A stretch of 64,000 nt of DNA from Notolepis coatsorum (GCA_963971535.1 OZ020593.1:41323766-41387765), one strand, 5' to 3'. Counted from the first letter of the stretch, positions 11,660 through 23,160 are shown. Made by a program: numbers and translations. Notes: a model not told the origin generated them from the letters alone.

Positions 11660-12290
11660 GCTAAACACAACCACACTGACACACACACTGGCAACACAAC
11701 CACACTGACACACACACTGGCAACACAACCACACTGACACACACACTGGCAACTAGGGCTGTCCCCAACTAAGGATTTGGATAGTCGACTTTGATTGGCC
11801 GAAATGAGCCGATTATTACCGGTAGTCAACTATGAAAAGAAATATTGAAAAAAAAGTATAGTTTTTCTTTTTAAATAATTTTTTTTATCATTCCATTTGG
11901 GCTGTGGGGGTGCTTAATGTCTGAAGGAGTCGACGGAAGGCTTTTTGTCCTCTGCAAAAGCATGCAATTGGTCCACTGATGGATACATCTTGATATTTGT
12001 CTAGTCTAGTCGTGTGTTCATTAGATGGGTGAAATCCTCTTTCAGTGCCTCTATGCCTGTTTTCTTAGGCAGTTAGCCTCTGGTATGTGTGCCATTAGCG
12101 TTAGCCACGCTTCTAGGCCTCTTTTCTTTTGGAAAGAATGATAAAAAATATATAAAAAAATTATAATACTTATTATTTAATTTTTTTGCATTCGATCGAT
12201 TATTTGACTAATAGCGGTCAGCCCTACTGGCAACACAACCACACAGACACACACACAGGCAACACAACCACACACACACACACGCCCTTC
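11660..12290. repeat. About 31-bp (CA-rich) minisatellite, interrupted by a hAT MITE
   Basis: Copies of ACACAACCACACTGACACAC plus ACACTGGCA occur at about 11667-11753 and resume at 12227-12290. The hAT MITE 11754-12226 was inserted inside the array. Confidence 0.85.
11754..12226. mobile_element. hAT MITE (473 bp)
   Basis: Perfect 8-bp duplication CTGGCAAC (11746-11753 / 12227-12234). The left end is TAGGGCTGTCC and the right-end complement is TAGGGCTGACC. There is no coding capacity. Confidence 0.92.
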
Positions 12291-12533
12291 TTGGTATTAC
12301 AGTGTCAATAAGGCTTATAGTATACAACCTTTGCCTCTTCCTAACTGGTCATAACTTGTACAGTAGAACAGATAGTGTCGTGGGACTTTCCACCCGTCGT
12401 CTTTCTCAGCTCAGTCTCCATTCTTCACTGTTCGCTGTGTGGTTGAAGTTGGCCATAAAAGTGTTACTGCAGGGTAATTTAACTGAAAGACAGTTTGTCT
12501 TTATCTCTTTCTCTGCCTCTTTTCCTTTATTAT

Positions 12534-12784
12534 GGGGGGCGACAGTGGCTCAGGAGGTGAAGCGGTCGTCTGGTAATCTGAAGATTCCCGGTTAGATTCC
12601 CACTCCTTCCGGCAGCGTGTCAAAGTGTCCTTGAGCAAGACACCTAACCCTTAACTGCTCCCGATGAGCAGGTTGGCACCTTGCATGGTTGCCTCCGCCG
12701 TCGGTGTGTGAATGTGTGAGTGAATGGGTGGTATGTGAGGTATACGTTTTAAAGCGCTTTGAATAAAAGCGCTATATGAATACA
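12534..12784 (+). mobile_element. tRNA-derived SINE (family 3)
   Basis: The head GGGGGGCGACAGTGGCTCAG resembles a tRNA with A box, with a B-box-like CCGGTTAGATTCCC. The body contains CCTTGAGCAAGACACCTAAC and the end AAAGCGCTATATGAA, the tail shared by many teleost SINEs and their partner LINEs. It abuts the LTR of Gypsy-2. Confidence 0.85.
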
Positions 12785-13064
12785 ATGTGGGAACGCAATA
12801 AAGGATGAAACGGGAGACGGTAGTCGAGTCTTTCCTTTTACTTCCCAACATAAATTATATACATCCAACAGAGTGCAGAGACATTAACGTTACTCCTCCA
12901 AAGTGACAGCAGCCAGCTGACAGCTGACAGCTGACAGCTGACATATGTAAGTTACAAAATACACACCTCGTTCCCAGAATCCCAAGTCTTAAAGGAGCCC
13001 TCACTCCGCTCCTAAAGTCCAGTGAATGTCTGCACCAATTGTGCGTGATAAGTGAGTCACCACA
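12785..13064 (-). repeat. Probable 3' LTR of Gypsy-2
   Basis: Bounded by TG (12785) and CA on the + strand, with a minus-strand polypurine tract (CTGGGGGGGCCTG) just inside at about 13065-13076. The minus strand carries no AATAAA here, and the partner LTR is absent, so the bounds are inferred. Confidence 0.55.
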
Positions 13065-13287
13065 CAGGCCCCCCCAGAATTCACCATAACCCCCCAAAAG
13101 ATCATCCACAATCAATGAGGCGGGGGGCGGATCAGGCGCCCGAAACGACTCCGTATCACCCGTGCAGGGGTAGAGGATGGGGATTGGGGCGTGTGGGGGG
13201 GATTCAAGAGATATGAGGTGACGAGAGGGAAAAGCAGTTGGCAGGGGCCGGGCAGGGGGTCGTCCACGCCACGGGGGCCGGGCCAGT

Positions 13288-14082
13288 TCAACTGGCCTGT
13301 CTAGGTCCAAATGGGCAGGCTTGAGCCGGTCGACCAATACCCGCTCTGACCTTCCTCCATGAAGTTCTTAGGCCCTGCCTCCAGGACGCGAAAAGGGCCG
13401 TCGTAAGGGGGCTGCAGAGGGGTACGGTGGCTGTCATGGCGAATGAAGACATACCTGGCTGACTGCAGATCCCTAGGCATATAGGACTGTGGGAGGCAGT
13501 GCTGGGAAGTTGGGACTGGGGTGAAGGCACCGGCGCCATCCCTGCGCACAGTCCGAGATGAGGTAACCGACCAGGGAGCCTCAGCATCCGGGAGGAACTC
13601 CCCCGGGACTCGCAGCGGCTGTCCGTACACCAGCTCAGCAGCCGAGGCCTGCAGGTCTTCTTTGGGGCGGAGCGCAGGCCAAGCATGACCCAGGGAAGCC
13701 ACTCGACCCAGTTGCCGTCCGTAAGGCCGGCCCGCAGAGCAGCCTTCATAGATTGGTGAAACCGTTTGCACAAGCCGTTGTCCTGTGGGTTGTAGGCTGT
13801 GTTGCGGTGGAGCTTCACTCTCAGGCCCTCGGCGACTGCAGTCCAGAGCCTGGACGTAAACTGTGGGCCCCGGTCGGATGTGGGGTCAGACGGTGTGCCA
13901 AAACGGGCTACCCAGGACCCAATGAATGCCCGGGCCACCTCGGCGGATGTGGTCGATGCCAGCGGGACCACCTCCGGCCACCTAGTGGTTCTGTCCACAA
14001 TGGTGAGGAGGTGAGTGAACCCGTGGGAAGGGGGCAGGGGACCCACCAGGTCCACATTGACATGGTCAAAACGCCTCGCCAA
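13288..14082 (-). pseudogene. Gypsy-2 integrase fragment
   Basis: The integrase catalytic core is visible: LTIVDRTTRWPEVVPL, then DRGPQFTSRLW and NPQDNGLCKRFHQSMK. The third acidic residue of the usual NG-x-x-E motif is Cys/Lys-shifted here, and the frame changes after about 13600 into the overlapping 13771-13301 frame. Confidence 0.85.
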
Positions 14083-14083
14083 T

Positions 14084-14660
14084 TTTGTTTGCCATTGCTA
14101 TGTCTATACATTGTTCGAATGCATTTATTTCTATTAGACCAGTGGTGCCCAACCAGTCGGCCGTGGTCGACCAGTAGATCAATGACATTCAATATAATCT
14201 ATGCGAGCAATGTTACTAGTAAAAGGCTAAGCTAACTAGCGTTAGCCGTTAGCTTAGCGTTATCGTTAACCCTGCAAAGCGCTCAAAAGCGGACTCTACA
14301 ACAGAGTTCCATTCGTGAGAAAAGGGGGGTGGGTTATATTGACGAGGCTTGACAACAGAGGTTCAAATATAACTTCATATTTATTGGTTATTTGTTTCTT
14401 TTATATCAGCATCCAGTCTCCAGTCTCCGTGTTAACACTTCCTGTGTTTACATTTCGAGCGTGACATCATCGACTACGGCAAGCTTACAAGCTCAAAACG
14501 CAAACCGTAAACAAAACCCAGAGCGCACCAAGACTGAAGTGTGTACACAAACTAGAGGGGGGAGAGGGGGGGGGGGGAGTTCGGCACGGAACTCGGAATG
14601 AGGACGGCACGGAGCTGATTCGACCCCGATGTTGAGTGAGAAAGCCCCCTCAGTTGACAC
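14084..14660. mobile_element. Foreign insertion in Gypsy-2 with hAT-like end
   Basis: Integrase homology stops at about 14083 and the upstream pol frame stops at about 14660. At 14141 the sequence CAGTGGTGCCCAACCAGTCG resembles the end of SPIN/Charlie-like hAT elements. I could not find the matching opposite end. A G-run lies at about 14566-14578. Confidence 0.5.
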
Positions 14661-14922
14661 CTTCACCCCCGGGTGCGACAGGCCATGGATGGCTTCGAAT
14701 ACCTGCCGCCGCCAGCCAGCGGGAACCATCGGACGGTACTGACCGGTGGAGATGTCGCAGAGGAGCGTGGTGTTGGTGATAACTAACTGCACATCCTCTA
14801 ACCTTAGCCCAGTGTCGGCTGTTCGGTAGGCCTGCATGTCCTTGTCAGTGGCCTGGTCGGCAGCCATGGCAGCGTAGTCCAGTCCCAAGTGGACGGCCCC
14901 CACCACCGTCCGGGAGAGGCAG

Positions 14923-15528
14923 TCAGCGACGTAGTTGTCCATGCCTGCGACATGCCGTACAGTATGTCCGTGGTAAACTCGGAGATGGCGGAGAGTTGGC
15001 GCTGCTGGCGCCCTGACCACGGCTTGTGGCCTTGGCCATGGCGAAGGTGAGTGGCTTGTGGTCCACAAAGGCAATAAAACGTCGGCCCTCCAGCAGGAAT
15101 CTGAAGTGCCTGATGGCCAGGAAGAGGTCTAGGAGCTCCGGGTCAAAGGTGCTGTACTTTCTTTCATTGTCCCGCAGCTGGCGACTGAAGAAAGCAAGCG
15201 GTTGCCAGGCCCCGCTCACCCACTGTTCGTACACTGCCCCCACTGCGTAGTCTGAGGCATCAGTTGTGAGGGCGATAGGGGCAGTAGGAAATGGGTGTGC
15301 CAGTAATGCGGCATTGGCCAGTGCAGTTTTAGCGACCAAAAAAGCGTCGCCGGTACACGGGGACCAGTCCACCTCGGCCTTGGGGGCCTTACCATGCAGA
15401 GCCTCATACAAGGGGCGCATGAGGTGAGCGGCACGGGGAATGAACCTGTTGTAGAAGTTCACCATGCCTAGGAACTCCTGCAGGGACTTCACAGTGCGGG
15501 GGCGTGGAAAGCTGGCAACGGCGTCCAC
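14923..15528 (-). pseudogene. Gypsy-2 RT thumb / RNase H fragment
   Basis: RT end (SLQEFLGMVNFYNRFIP) followed by a connection and RNase H domain with TTDASDYAVG, HFRFLLEGR and FVDHKPLTFA. An overlapping frame continues to 14493. Confidence 0.88.
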
Positions 15529-15568
15529 CCTGGCAGGGAGCGGAACGGCTCCCTCTGCTGAGACCCTG

Positions 15569-16282
15569 TGTTATGGTTTGTCAACAACCCCAATAGCACG
15601 GCACAGACGGGTAGTTCAGAGTTAGCCAAAAACCAGGGCGTATTTATTTACAAAACAGAAATGAGCGAAAACAACTAAAGCACAAAGGGAGAATGTTCTT
15701 GGCAGAGTTGTCTGCGGCTGGCTCTGCAGCTCGTCTTCAGAGCAGAGACGGCACTGTGGCGTTGCGCCTCTGACTCTGCGGCTCTGCAGCTACTTGACGA
15801 TCCACTCGGGAAACGGAGAGAGAGATAATGTCAACAAGACGAGCAAACGGAATACAATGCAGTCCAGAATTGTTTAGCTGAGTCAGTAACAACAACAAGC
15901 GGCTCCTCTTCAGTGTTACCCAAACACACAAAAAACAGAAAGGTCCCGAGTCCAAGAAAATGCGAGAAAAACAGAGTATCCAAAAAAAGTACGTTCCAAA
16001 ACTCACCAAGGCGCAATTGCGCAAAGCGGTCTACGAGGCAGAGATCCAACGGATGGCAGAGCAAAGCAACAGCTGCGACTTCCATAGACGTCCTGGAGAG
16101 AAACAGACAAGGTACAACACGGGAGGAAACAAGCAGCAGCCAGTGGTAATCCAAAACGACCCGACACAGAACGTTAGGAACACCAGAGTATATAAGGGCT
16201 CCACCGAGCTGATTAGAACTCACTTCAGGTGCGGGAAGGTAATTGGTACCTTGAAGCGTGCGGAATCGGACCAATCCTCACA
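15569..16282 (-). mobile_element. Solo LTR (714 bp) inside Gypsy-2 RT
   Basis: The element runs TG (15569) to CA (16282) and is flanked by a 5-bp duplication CCCTG at 15564-15568 and 16283-16287. Removing it and one CCCTG restores an uninterrupted RT frame across the site. A minus-strand AATAAA near 15640 suggests minus orientation. No internal genes remain, so it is a solo LTR left by recombination. Confidence 0.9.
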
Positions 16283-16554
16283 CCCTGTGCCAGAGGAAAT
16301 CGATAGACGACCGGCCGAACTGGCACTTGGCGGGGTTAACAATGAGCCCATGTGCACTGAGCCGCTCAAACAACTGCCTGAGATGTGTCAGGTGCTCCTC
16401 TGCAGACGTGCTGGCTACGAGAATGTCATCCCAAGTATACGAACATGAACGCCATATTCCGCAGCACCGAGTCCGCTGGAAGGTGCCGAAGATGGTTATG
16501 AATTTGTTCGAGAATGAGGTCCAATGTGGTTATTTCATCATCCCTCACATTCTT

Positions 16555-16668
16555 CTCTTCTCTTTGTGACCCCCCTCTCTTCTCTTCACTTTGTGACCCC
16601 CCTCTCTTCTCTTCACTTTGTGACCCCCCTCTCTTCTCTTCTCTTCACTTTGTGACCCCCCCTCTCAG
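16555..16668 (+). repeat. 27-bp tandem repeat ending at exon 3 acceptor
   Basis: About four copies of CTCTTCTCTTCACTTTGTGA plus CCCCCC. The last runs straight into the acceptor CCTCTCAG at 16661-16668, so it also serves as the polypyrimidine tract. Confidence 0.9.
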
Positions 16669-17116
16669 GTTCGTGACCGACTCCCTCCTCCTGGAGGAGA
16701 TGATGTCGGACCCGCTGCTGCGCCAGTATGGCGTGCTTGTGCTGGACGAGCTCCAGGAGCGAACTGTGCCCACAGACGTGCTCCTGGGCCTGCTGCGCGA
16801 CGTCTGCCGCCAGCGGCCCCACGACCTCCGCGTGGTCCTCCTCGTTCACCCTTCCCTGGCCCCCCGCCTGGCCGCATTCCTGGGGCCCACGGTTCCCCTT
16901 CTCACCCTGGACACCCCGCTCACCAACCCGCCCGCCAGGGGCCAGGAGGAGGCGGACAGGGTGATGGAATTGACGAGGGTGGTGGGGGAAGTGGAGACGG
17001 TATACCGAGACCCTCCGTCAGGGAGGGAGCCTGCGACTGCAGCCTGCCACATGGTGTTGGACCTGCACCGGAGGGGAGAGGAGGGAAGCGTGATGGTGTT
17101 TCTGCCCAGTGCACAG
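16669..17116 (+). CDS. dqx1: dqx1 exon 3 (motif II, RecA1/RecA2 boundary)
   Basis: 448 nt. It completes the split Arg and encodes [20 protein letters not shown], so motif II is DELQ. The following strand RVVLLVHPS replaces the SAT of motif III. It ends [13 protein letters not shown] in phase 0. It is GC-rich and clearly coding against its AT-rich surroundings. Confidence 0.95.
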
Positions 17117-17243
17117 GTACCAACATACTGTATATACACTACACTTTATGGATTAAACAAATTTTTGCAGAAAAACACTACACAGAAGCATTTCCAGAGG
17201 TGGTGTAGGGGTTAAGACCCTCTGGAACATCATGTACTCCTGG

Positions 17244-17440
17244 TGTGTGATCAGATCCCACCAGAACCTCCTGTCCTGCGCCTCCCCTTATCTGTGTGAT
17301 CAGATCCCACCAGAACCTCCTGTCCTGCGCCTCCCCTTATCTGTGTGATCAGATCCCACCAGAACCTCCTGTCCTGCGCCTCCCCTTATCTGTGTGATCA
17401 GATCCCACCAGAACCTCCTGTCCTGCGCCTCCCCTACTCT
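17244..17440. repeat. 49-bp tandem repeat, four copies
   Basis: Copies start at 17244, 17293, 17342 and 17391 and are nearly identical (TGTGTGATCAGATCCCACCA…CCCCTTATC). The exact 49-bp spacing indicates recent expansion. Confidence 0.95.
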
Positions 17441-17453
17441 GTTTCCATCTCAG

Positions 17454-18072
17454 GCCCTGTTTAGACGGAAACGCTAGCAGGTGAATCCGCAAAAATATTT
17501 TTTCGGATGTGCCTTTCGTTTATACGGAAACGGGGTGAAAAAAAGTTAACTACCTTCCAGGGTGGAATTCCTAGAAACAATAAACCTTTGCGCTATCATC
17601 TAAACTGTCAAACCGCATAAAACGATGACGAAAGGGTTGTCAAGGCTCTCGTCGCGCGTACTGCTTACATCACAGGCATGCGCCAGTAGCCTAGAAGCGT
17701 AAACAAAGCATGTCTGATTCTATCCATGGCATCACCTGAAGGCTACATTGGCAGTACTTTTAAATACACAAGAATCTGTCCCGCGGCGTGACTGGACCCA
17801 CTGTCTGTGAGTGACTCTGCTTTGGTCCAATCACATTCCCCACCCACAGTCTGCGAATCAGAGGCAGAGTAGGGCGGGTCTTCACAGCACGTCATGTGAC
17901 ATATGCGCCAATCGTGTGACAGTGGGGCTCAGTCGTCTCGAGTTGTTACAGCCTCGTCTGCACGGAGAATTCCATCCCAAAACGCTAGTCTAAACGCAAA
18001 ATTAAAAGTGAGACCGTAAGACGACTTTTGCGGTTTCTGTTCAGACTCTCTCCGTCTAAACGTAGCCTCAGT
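17454..18072. mobile_element. Probable hAT-like MITE
   Basis: Imperfect inverted ends: GGCCCTGTTTAGACGGAAAC (left) and the complement of CTCTCCGTCTAAACGTAGCC (right), sharing GTTTAGACGGA. There is no coding content. Flanks share only TCA, so the superfamily is uncertain. Confidence 0.65.
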
Positions 18073-18249
18073 GTCGCTACTGTCTCAATAAAGAACAAAA
18101 TACTAAATGACCATACCATACCATACCATATTCCAGGAAAGAAATACCAATCTGAGCATGACATAAAAGCAAAATGGCCGCCGTGTGAATATGGCCAATG
18201 GTGTTAGCTGCCCACCTTCCTTGAAAAAAGTGAATAGACTTGTGAATAA

Positions 18250-18415
18250 TGAAGTGATATCGATGTGAATAAAGGAGTGATAACGATGTGTATAATGGAG
18301 TGATATCGATGTGTATAATGGAGTGATATCGATGTGTATAATGGAGTGATAACGATGTGTATAATGGAGTGATAACAATGTGTATAATGGAGTGATACTG
18401 ATGTGTATAAACTAA
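18250..18415. repeat. 23-bp minisatellite, about seven copies
   Basis: Unit AGTGATATCGATGTGTATAA plus TGG, with A/T changes (GATAACGATG). Confidence 0.92.
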
Positions 18416-18552
18416 CTGCTGGTGGACGATGTCACCCAAAAGCTCAGTGTTGCTGCTCTATATTCATAGAGAATGAATGATCATACAGTGACTATTTCCC
18501 TGGGTTCCTTGGGGTGTGTGAGCATATAGATACTGTTACCAGCATACAATAG

Positions 18553-19102
18553 ACTGGACTGAAGCGTCTATCCCCAGGCCATCAGGCTGCTAAACGAACA
18601 ATAATCGCTAAACGAACAATAATCACTATGCAACAACCATCAAATGCACACAGCACACACACCCACACGCACACACTCACTCAAACAAACAACACACTGC
18701 AGCACCCACTCTCCACACTTTAGATCACACAAACACACTTACACTTTATATTTATTGATAAAGGATTTGCACTAAAACTCGTACACCTACTGTGAATTGT
18801 ACCTAAATTGCACCTCGTCCCATTTCTCCATTTCTGCCTTGCACTATATAGTATTGTATATTAGTACACTGCACAGTATTGTATATTGTATGGTAACTAC
18901 GTCTATTCTGCATCGAACATTGTACATATGTCTAAACTGAACACTGTGACCTCTTTTTTTTACTTCTAATTTTACTATGTTTTTATTTCATACTTATCTT
19001 GTCTTGCACAGTCTCTGGAGCGCAACAGTAAGAAGCATTTTGTACAAAAGTATTCTGTACTTCTGTATGACAACTATTAAAGAAACTTGAAACTTGAAAC
19101 CT
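18553..19102 (+). mobile_element. LINE family B, 3' end
   Basis: It begins with codons for the last ORF residues (FYPQAIRLLNEQ is the equivalent in the 49417-50485 copy), then the shared 3' untranslated region, and ends in ACTTGAAACTTGAAAC repeats. It is heavily 5'-truncated, as usual for LINEs. Confidence 0.8.
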
Positions 19103-19569
19103 TGGATACAACGGTGAATGAGGGCAGGACAGAATAATCTCTCTCATAGGTTCCCAGGTGTATAACTGGCTGAATATAGCTATCTAGCCATCTCCATCAG
19201 GGAGAAAATCTCATTAGTAGCTGGGATTTTTTAAATGTCTATAAACCATATCAGATGATGAGACACCGGTCTCCCCAGGTAGGGCTGCGATGGACTGGTT
19301 GACACTCATAGGAGAGAATTGTGTGTCCACTGGATCCGTTGCTTGGTTGGACTCGAGGTCTGAGTTGTTGGTTTGATTTCTGCCGTAAGCACAATGTCAA
19401 GTCTCTTTTCAGTACAGAGTCTTTGTCTGCAACTTTGTGTAGTTGAGTTTTCCTACATTTGTGGAAAACGTGGTAAAATCTTGGCATTTGAAAATTATCT
19501 TCCAGGCCTGGCATAAATAGATATTTTATCTTTCAGTCGGCCAAGTGTTCAATTTCAATCTATCCTGCA

Positions 19570-20130
19570 CGGAGTTAGACAAGAAGATACATACCCTTTT
19601 TCTTCTCTGTGCATGCAGTAGGAGTAGGAAGACATGCACCGTTAGCCTAGCTTAGCGTCAGTCACTGGAAGTAGGTTCCTCCATTAGCCTAGTTCCAAAC
19701 GTCTTCCTACTCCTACTGCATGAATAGAGAAGAAAAAGGTATGCATCTTCTTGTCTAACTCCAGGGTTCCCAAAATGTTGGAGTGTTAAGATACATACCT
19801 TTTTATTCTCTGTGCATGCAGTAGGAGTAGGAAGACGCGCACCGTTAGCCTAGCTTAGCGTCAGTCACTGGAAGTAGGTTCCTCCATTAGCCTAGTTCCC
19901 AACGTTTTCCTACTCCTACTGCATGCACAGAGAAGAAAAAGGTATGTATCTTCTTGTCTAACTCCAGGGTAGATGACAAATAAGCTAATTTCCCAAAATG
20001 TTGGAGTTTTCCTTTTAAGAAACACCGACATTACGGGAAATACGCTTACCGTCAGACAAGAAGATAGATACCAATTTCCTCTATTTGTGTTTAGTAGAAA
20101 GCTATCCGGCTGCAAGATAGCCTAGCTTAG
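19570..20130. repeat. Tandem palindromic elements
   Basis: 19573-19770 and 19795-19975 are each palindromes: AGAAGATACATACC with CATGCAGTAGGAGTAGGAAG on one arm and the complement on the other. They share the TTAGCCTAGCTTAGCGTCAG core. A third related piece at 20040-20130 resembles the arm of the intron 1 foldback. Non-autonomous, non-coding. Confidence 0.82.
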
Positions 20131-20134
20131 CACA

Positions 20135-21365
20135 AATTAACCGATACTGGTACCGGTACCTGTGAATCGATACCGGTACTTTTTTTTTGGTACTTTAGTC
20201 TCTAAAAATTGTATCTACCTACCTCAGTTGTAAAAAAAAATCAAAACTTAATACTTAATAAATAAATAATGTATTATTATTACTTTATTATTATTTACAT
20301 CTTACTGATGTAAAGCACTTTGAACTGCAATCCCCTGTATGGAAGGTGCTATACAAATAGTTATTATTTATTTAGAACAACATATATATATACACAGTCA
20401 CACATATATCTTTAAATAAATGTTATGTTTATTTAAAAAAATATTTTTACAAATGAACTAAAAAGGTACACATCTATATATTTAAATACAAAATAAATAA
20501 AGATATTGTATTTTACAAAATAACAAGTATAAAACAAGGGTAAACAAACCACTCTAGCAGCAATTAACTATTCTGCTGATAAAAAAAATGTCAAATACAC
20601 ATCTATATATTTAAATAACAAATAAATGAAAGTATTTTACAACTGATTAAACAAACAAACAGTCTAGCAGCAATGAACTACTCTGCTGCTGATTGAGTAT
20701 TCTAGCAGTTATTTTCGCTCCACACTCACTGTGTCCCCCGCTTTGGAGAAGACCCGCTCTGCGGTGTGTTTTGGTCTTCCATAACAGCCTAATTTGTGCC
20801 TCGTTTACCGACGTCACATCCGCTACTCTTCTGTCCTGCACTGTAGCCTAGGGAGCTAACGTTATGTCCGACGATTAGCTAATGTTAGCTTAACCCATTT
20901 AGACCTAAAACACCTGCTAATAATGCATTATATAGCCTCTATATACGTACACAAAATGTGTTTCCCGGTTTCAATGGGTTAATAACGTTAAATGGGTTAC
21001 AAATATGTGAAACTATGGAAGGAGTAAAGCCGACCGCTAAAAAGAAAACCCACGCGGCAGCGCGAGCACATAACAAAAGAAAGTTTAGAGAGGAGTGGAA
21101 GTTTGGAGATAGTAGTGTTTCAAGAGCAGAGGTGGAAACTGAGCTACACTTTCTAACAACCTGCCCACTGTACCAAGATATCAGAGACATATACTCCCCA
21201 TGAATTGCAAACACCCAAAGAGAGTTTGAAAACATGTATTGTGCAGTTTTTTTTTTTGCATTACAGAAAATTTCTACCGTTGGATCTCACGTGAATCGAT
21301 ACACGGTAGTACCGACGTGTTTCGGTAGGTACCTTTTTAAGAGTACTGAATTCGGTACCCATCCC
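20135..21365. mobile_element. Degenerate hAT-like element (GGTACC-rich ends)
   Basis: The left side has repeated TACCGGTACC and ATCGATACCGG. The right side has ATCGATACACGG…TTCGGTACCCATCCCTA, a typical hAT end (TAGGGATGGGTACCGAA). In between lie SINE/LINE tail-like sequence (20290-20370) and a LINE C-terminal scrap at 21130-21203 (HFLTTCPLYQDIRDIY). Target duplication was not found. Confidence 0.6.
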
Positions 21366-21488
21366 TAGACCTGAGATATTTTAATCAGTGATTCAGATAG
21401 AAAAAGGTCACAAATTAAATTCATTGCAACATGTAGATCACTGATAAATACTCATGCCACATGAAAAATGCTTAAATTAATTGTTATA

Positions 21489-21965
21489 AGGCGGTCGGGT
21501 GGCGTAGCGGAGATTACGCTCGTCACCAATGCAAGAGGCTGCGGTCTCGACTCCCGGAGTCAGCATTGCCTGTGGCTTGGGCCGATCGTCATACTAACTC
21601 GTTGGGCTGAGTTAGCGGGAGGGAAGTCGTGGGTGGGAATCTGGCGTTGTGGACAGCGACGCCTACAGGTCAGGTCTGGGCGCCTGCTCAGCGAAAGGCA
21701 GGAAGTGGTGAAGGCAGCGTGACCTCCCACGTGTTACACTTCACCAATGAGAGTCCTTGCTGCCAGGTGAAAAGAAAGCCGCTGGCTGTCTCCGCATGTG
21801 TCGGAGGAAGCATGTGGTAGACTTCAGGGTTCCCTTGTACCGACCAGTAGGGGGAACATGCGCACAACAACCAGGTAGGGAGGGGGGGAATTGGCATAAC
21901 GACTAAATTGGGATGGGGAGAAAAGCATAGAAAATCAGGCGGAGAAAAAGAGGATTAAAAAAAAA
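21489..21965 (+). mobile_element. tRNA-derived SINE (family 1), sense copy
   Basis: Head GGCGGTCGGGTGGCGTAGCG with a consensus-like A box (TGGCGTAGCGG) and a degenerate B box. The body has the conserved GGACAGCGACGCCTACAGGT motif and the tail ends in poly(A)/(TA)n. It is followed at once by an inverted copy. Confidence 0.85.
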
Positions 21966-21975
21966 TATATATATA

Positions 21976-22435
21976 TATTATCTTTTTCCTCCTTTCTTCC
22001 GTTTTTCTCCCCTCCCAATGTTAGTCGTTATGCCAATTCCCAATCCCCTTCCTGGTAGTTGCACACTCTACCCCCTACCGTCGGTCTGGGAGGGCGGAGA
22101 CTATCACATGCTTCCTCCGACACATGTGTACCCAGCCCACCACTTCTTTTCACCTGGCCGCACGGACTCTCACTGAGAGAGTGTAACGTGTGGAAGGTCA
22201 CACTACCTCTCTTAGATCCTTCCCTCGCTGTGCAGGCGCCCCGACCGAACTGTAGGAGTCGCTGTCCACAAAGAACCAGACCCACCCACCGGCTTCCCTC
22301 CCGCTGACTCTGCCAATCGAGCCAGTATGACGGCCGGCCAAGCCGGAAGCAACGCTGACTGCTGGATACGATACCAGTGTCTCTTGCGTTGGTGACGAGC
22401 GCCTTGTCTGCTGCGCCACCCAGACGCCAATTTAC
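21976..22435 (-). mobile_element. tRNA-derived SINE (family 1), antisense copy
   Basis: Same family as the neighbour, in opposite orientation with tails adjacent. CTGTAGGAGTCGCTGTCCAC is at about 22251, and the head CGCCACCCAGACGCC is at the right end. Divergence from its neighbour argues for two independent insertions. Confidence 0.85.
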
Positions 22436-22754
22436 CAAAGATTTTTATTGAATTTCTTTCAAATCTCCATGCAGCAAAGTAACATTCTATGATGACAGGG
22501 TTTTCAAAAAGGAGTTTCATTTATCGATCTGTCTCAATTTAGGATAAAGATTTTAGAGATACTATGTCATTGCTTAACAGTAGAAACCTTGCGTCTTTAT
22601 CGGATGAGCCCTATAAGATGAGTGGGGTTTCATTGGCGTGTTCTGTGACATCGTTCTTTGTCTATCGGTGCCAAGTGCCCCGGAGGCAATGGAACAGGGA
22701 CACTCTCTGCAACCTGAGAGGCTTCTGTGGTACCTCTGTGTCAGGTGTCCTGGG

Positions 22755-22785
<31 letters not shown>

Positions 22786-22900
22786 TCCACGTAGCCTTCT
22801 GTCCACATAGCCTTCTCATAGTTTCATATCATATCTATAACTCATAGTCTGTACATCAAGGTACCACTACCACATAGTGTTGTCTACTCTCGTATATACT
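22755..22900. repeat. (AC)n followed by an about 100-bp unit also found at 49320
   Basis: (AC)n at 22755-22780. The unit 22781-22895 is the reverse complement of 49320-49416 plus about 50485-50500. There it is split by a LINE and here it is intact. Confidence 0.85.
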
Positions 22901-22999
22901 TTCAAAGGCAATTAAGACACATACATACATACAGTACACATATCCTGCCATGCTCAGATCACATCATTTTAATCTCATCAGTATACAATTTATCTCTCT

Positions 23000-23079
23000 G
23001 ACCACTATGTTAACATAATCACCACACCCTCCACTCCTTCTCTCTCTCTCTCTCTCTCTCTGTTGCTGTCTCTCTTTTT

Positions 23080-23160
<81 letters not shown>

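Larger units (their letters stand above)
12785..16530 (-). mobile_element. Ty3/Gypsy retrotransposon 2, 5'-truncated and interrupted
   Basis: Minus-strand pol remains: RT (about 16500-15400, catalytic DDILVAS, FLGMVNFYNRFIP), RNase H (TTDASDYAVGAVYEQW, YSTFDPELLDL), spacer with DCLSRTVV (about 14940) and integrase (14082-13288, DLVGPLPPSHGFTHLLTIVD, DRGPQFTSRLW). Gag and protease are missing. A 1-bp frameshift lies in the catalytic box near 16435. It is interrupted by a solo LTR (15569-16282) and by foreign sequence at about 14084-14660. Confidence 0.9.
5716..16668 (+). other. Intron 2 (10.95 kb), transposon-filled
   Basis: Inferred from the split Arg codon and the continuing DEAH-family alignment. 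The contents are listed separately: a hAT element, SINEs, two Gypsy elements, a hAT MITE and a solo LTR. Stretches 11283-11640 and 12290-12533 show nothing recognisable. Confidence 0.9.

Noticed and set aside
15960..16448. 162-codon + strand ORF
   Set aside because: It lies across the solo LTR and antisense Gypsy RT and has no recognisable domain.
16669..17116. Calling the gene dhx32
   Set aside because: Motif II DELQ, the FLPS..EI junction and the C-terminal region match DQX1 better. DHX32 remains the nearest paralogue.
21489..21560. tRNA gene
   Set aside because: The A and B box-like sequence is the head of a SINE with body, tail and other copies. A cloverleaf cannot be completed.
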